From positions 1 to 5,412 of the forward strand of contig JAQSXQ010000176.1 of the NCBI GenBank assembly GCA_029256565.1: a stretch of DNA of 5,412 bases, given 5' to 3'. The translations under genes were made by a program, and so were the position numbers. Below the pieces are notes generated by a model. It was not told the origin of the DNA, did no database searches, and saw nothing but the letters and a program-made list of their open reading frames with translations. This document shows positions 4,729 to 5,412 of this stretch, piece by piece. This DNA comes from Mycobacterium sp. Its GTDB lineage: Bacteria > Actinomycetota > Actinomycetes > Mycobacteriales > Mycobacteriaceae. The first letter of the stretch is position 1, and the number at the start of each line of letters is the position of its first letter.

Positions 4729-5412
4729 ATGAGCTTCGACCTCACGCCGACGGTCGCTCAGCACGACCTCGCCCGGCGTGCGCACGACTTCGCCGAGCAC
4801 GTGATCCGCCCCGTCGCGCAGGACTACGACAAACGCCAGGACTTCCCGTGGCCGGTCCTCGAGGAAGCAGCCCAGCAGGGGTTCTACAGCCCCCTCTTCT
4901 ACCGCGACCTGATCGGCGACCCGACCGGGCTGTCGCTGCCGATGTTCATGGAGGAACTGTTCTGGGGCTGCGCCGGGATCGGCCTCGCGATCGTGATGCC
5001 CGCCCTCGCGCTGTCGGCCATCGGCCAGGCGGCGACACCGGAGCAGATGCTGGAGTGGGCGCCGCAGTGCTTCGGCTCGCCGGGCGACCTCAAGCTCGCA
5101 GCGCTGGCCATCTCCGAGCCCGAGGGCGGCAGCGACGTCCGCAATCTGCGAACCACTGCCCGTCGTGACGGTGACGACTGGATCATCGACGGGCACAAGA
5201 TGTGGATCGGCAACGGCGGCATCGCCGACGTGCACGTCGTCAACGCCGTCGTCGACCAGGAACTCGGCCACCGCGGGCAGGCGCTGTTCGTCGTGCCCGG
5301 CGGCACACCAGGGCTGCAGCTGGTCCGCAAGCTCGACAAGCTGGGCTGCCGCGCATCGCACACCGCCGAGCTGAAGTTCGACGGCGTCCGGGTGCCCGCC
5401 GCGAATCTGCTT
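4729..5412 (+). CDS. Acyl-CoA dehydrogenase (fadE type), N-terminal part
   Basis: The first 228 codons are present; the gene runs off the right edge, and the family is usually about 380-400 residues. Acyl-CoA dehydrogenases are FAD flavoproteins that oxidise acyl-CoA thioesters to 2-enoyl-CoA in beta-oxidation and related pathways. The N-terminal helical domain covers about residues 1-120 (MSFDLTPTVAQHDLARRA; MEELFWGCAGIGLAIVMP, 74-91). The middle beta domain opens with LAISEPEGGSD (126-136), the family signature that contacts flavin and substrate, then KMWIGNGG (157-164) and LGCRASHTAELKFDGVRVP (205-223). The catalytic Glu is expected in the missing C-terminal domain. The ATG at 4729 has GGGAG 5 nt upstream. 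It is transcribed divergently from the peptidase-like gene across 88 nt. Substrate chain and exact fadE member cannot be told from this part. Confidence 0.95.
   Translation, partial: MSFDLTPTVAQHDLARRAHDFAEHVIRPVAQDYDKRQDFPWPVLEEAAQQGFYSPLFYRDLIGDPTGLSLPMFMEELFWGCAGIGLAIVMPALALSAIGQAATPEQMLEWAPQCFGSPGDLKLAALAISEPEGGSDVRNLRTTARRDGDDWIIDGHKMWIGNGGIADVHVVNAVVDQELGHRGQALFVVPGGTPGLQLVRKLDKLGCRASHTAELKFDGVRVPAANLL

Noticed and set aside
3813..5168. 451-codon plus-strand open frame
   Set aside because: Runs antisense through the small and peptidase-like genes and out of frame through the acyl-CoA dehydrogenase; low-complexity Arg/Pro-rich and without domains.
4090..5361. 423-codon minus-strand open frame
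   Set aside because: Antisense to the clear acyl-CoA dehydrogenase and out of frame with the peptidase-like gene; it crosses the divergent promoter region.
1..5412. CRISPR arrays, tRNA/rRNA genes, insertion sequences, phage genes
   Set aside because: No regularly spaced repeats, cloverleaf-like segments, transposase motifs or terminal inverted repeats were seen by reading both strands.

Overview
This is a high-GC (clearly above 60%) window with six dense genes, overlapping start/stop codons, GTG starts and NANNNT-type -10 elements. It looks like an actinobacterial chromosome, most probably Mycobacterium/Mycolicibacterium. The best support is a Rv1155-like PPOX/F420-type flavoprotein, a fadE-type acyl-CoA dehydrogenase, and sites resembling mycobacterial leaderless promoters and the mycobacterial LexA box. 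No mobile element, RNA gene or CRISPR array is visible, and every stretch without a gene is shorter than 140 bases.

Region 1 (133-3181, minus strand) is a tightly coupled three-gene operon, read right to left: a GT-B family 4 glycosyltransferase, a class I SAM-dependent methyltransferase and an alpha/alpha-toroid protein of the 'prenyltransferase/squalene cyclase-like' or six-hairpin-glycosidase type. Consecutive genes overlap by 7 nt and 1 nt, so they are very likely translationally coupled and act on one pathway, plausibly making or tailoring a glycoconjugate; the product cannot be named from sequence. Upstream of the glycosyltransferase there is a convincing promoter (TTGCGG-17 bp-TATAGT) whose start site is covered by a perfect 8-bp-arm inverted repeat, as expected for a TetR-like repressor. 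No regulator gene lies in the window.

Region 2 (3302-4640, minus strand) is a second same-strand group: a C39/papain-like cysteine peptidase-like protein, a small Trp/Cys-containing protein of unknown function, and the PPOX-class protein. The gaps are 3 nt and 22 nt. Two of these genes have a TANNNT element exactly 6 nt before the start codon, the layout of a mycobacterial leaderless transcript. A near-perfect LexA/SOS box (11 of 12 consensus positions) sits at the beginning of the small gene, just upstream of an alternative start codon.

Region 3 (4641-5412) is a short divergent intergenic region with repeated TGAGTG half-sites, then the first 228 codons of a plus-strand acyl-CoA dehydrogenase that runs off the right edge. 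The left edge (1-132) holds no gene that can be established, but has GC-rich hairpins just beyond the end of the glycosyltransferase operon.
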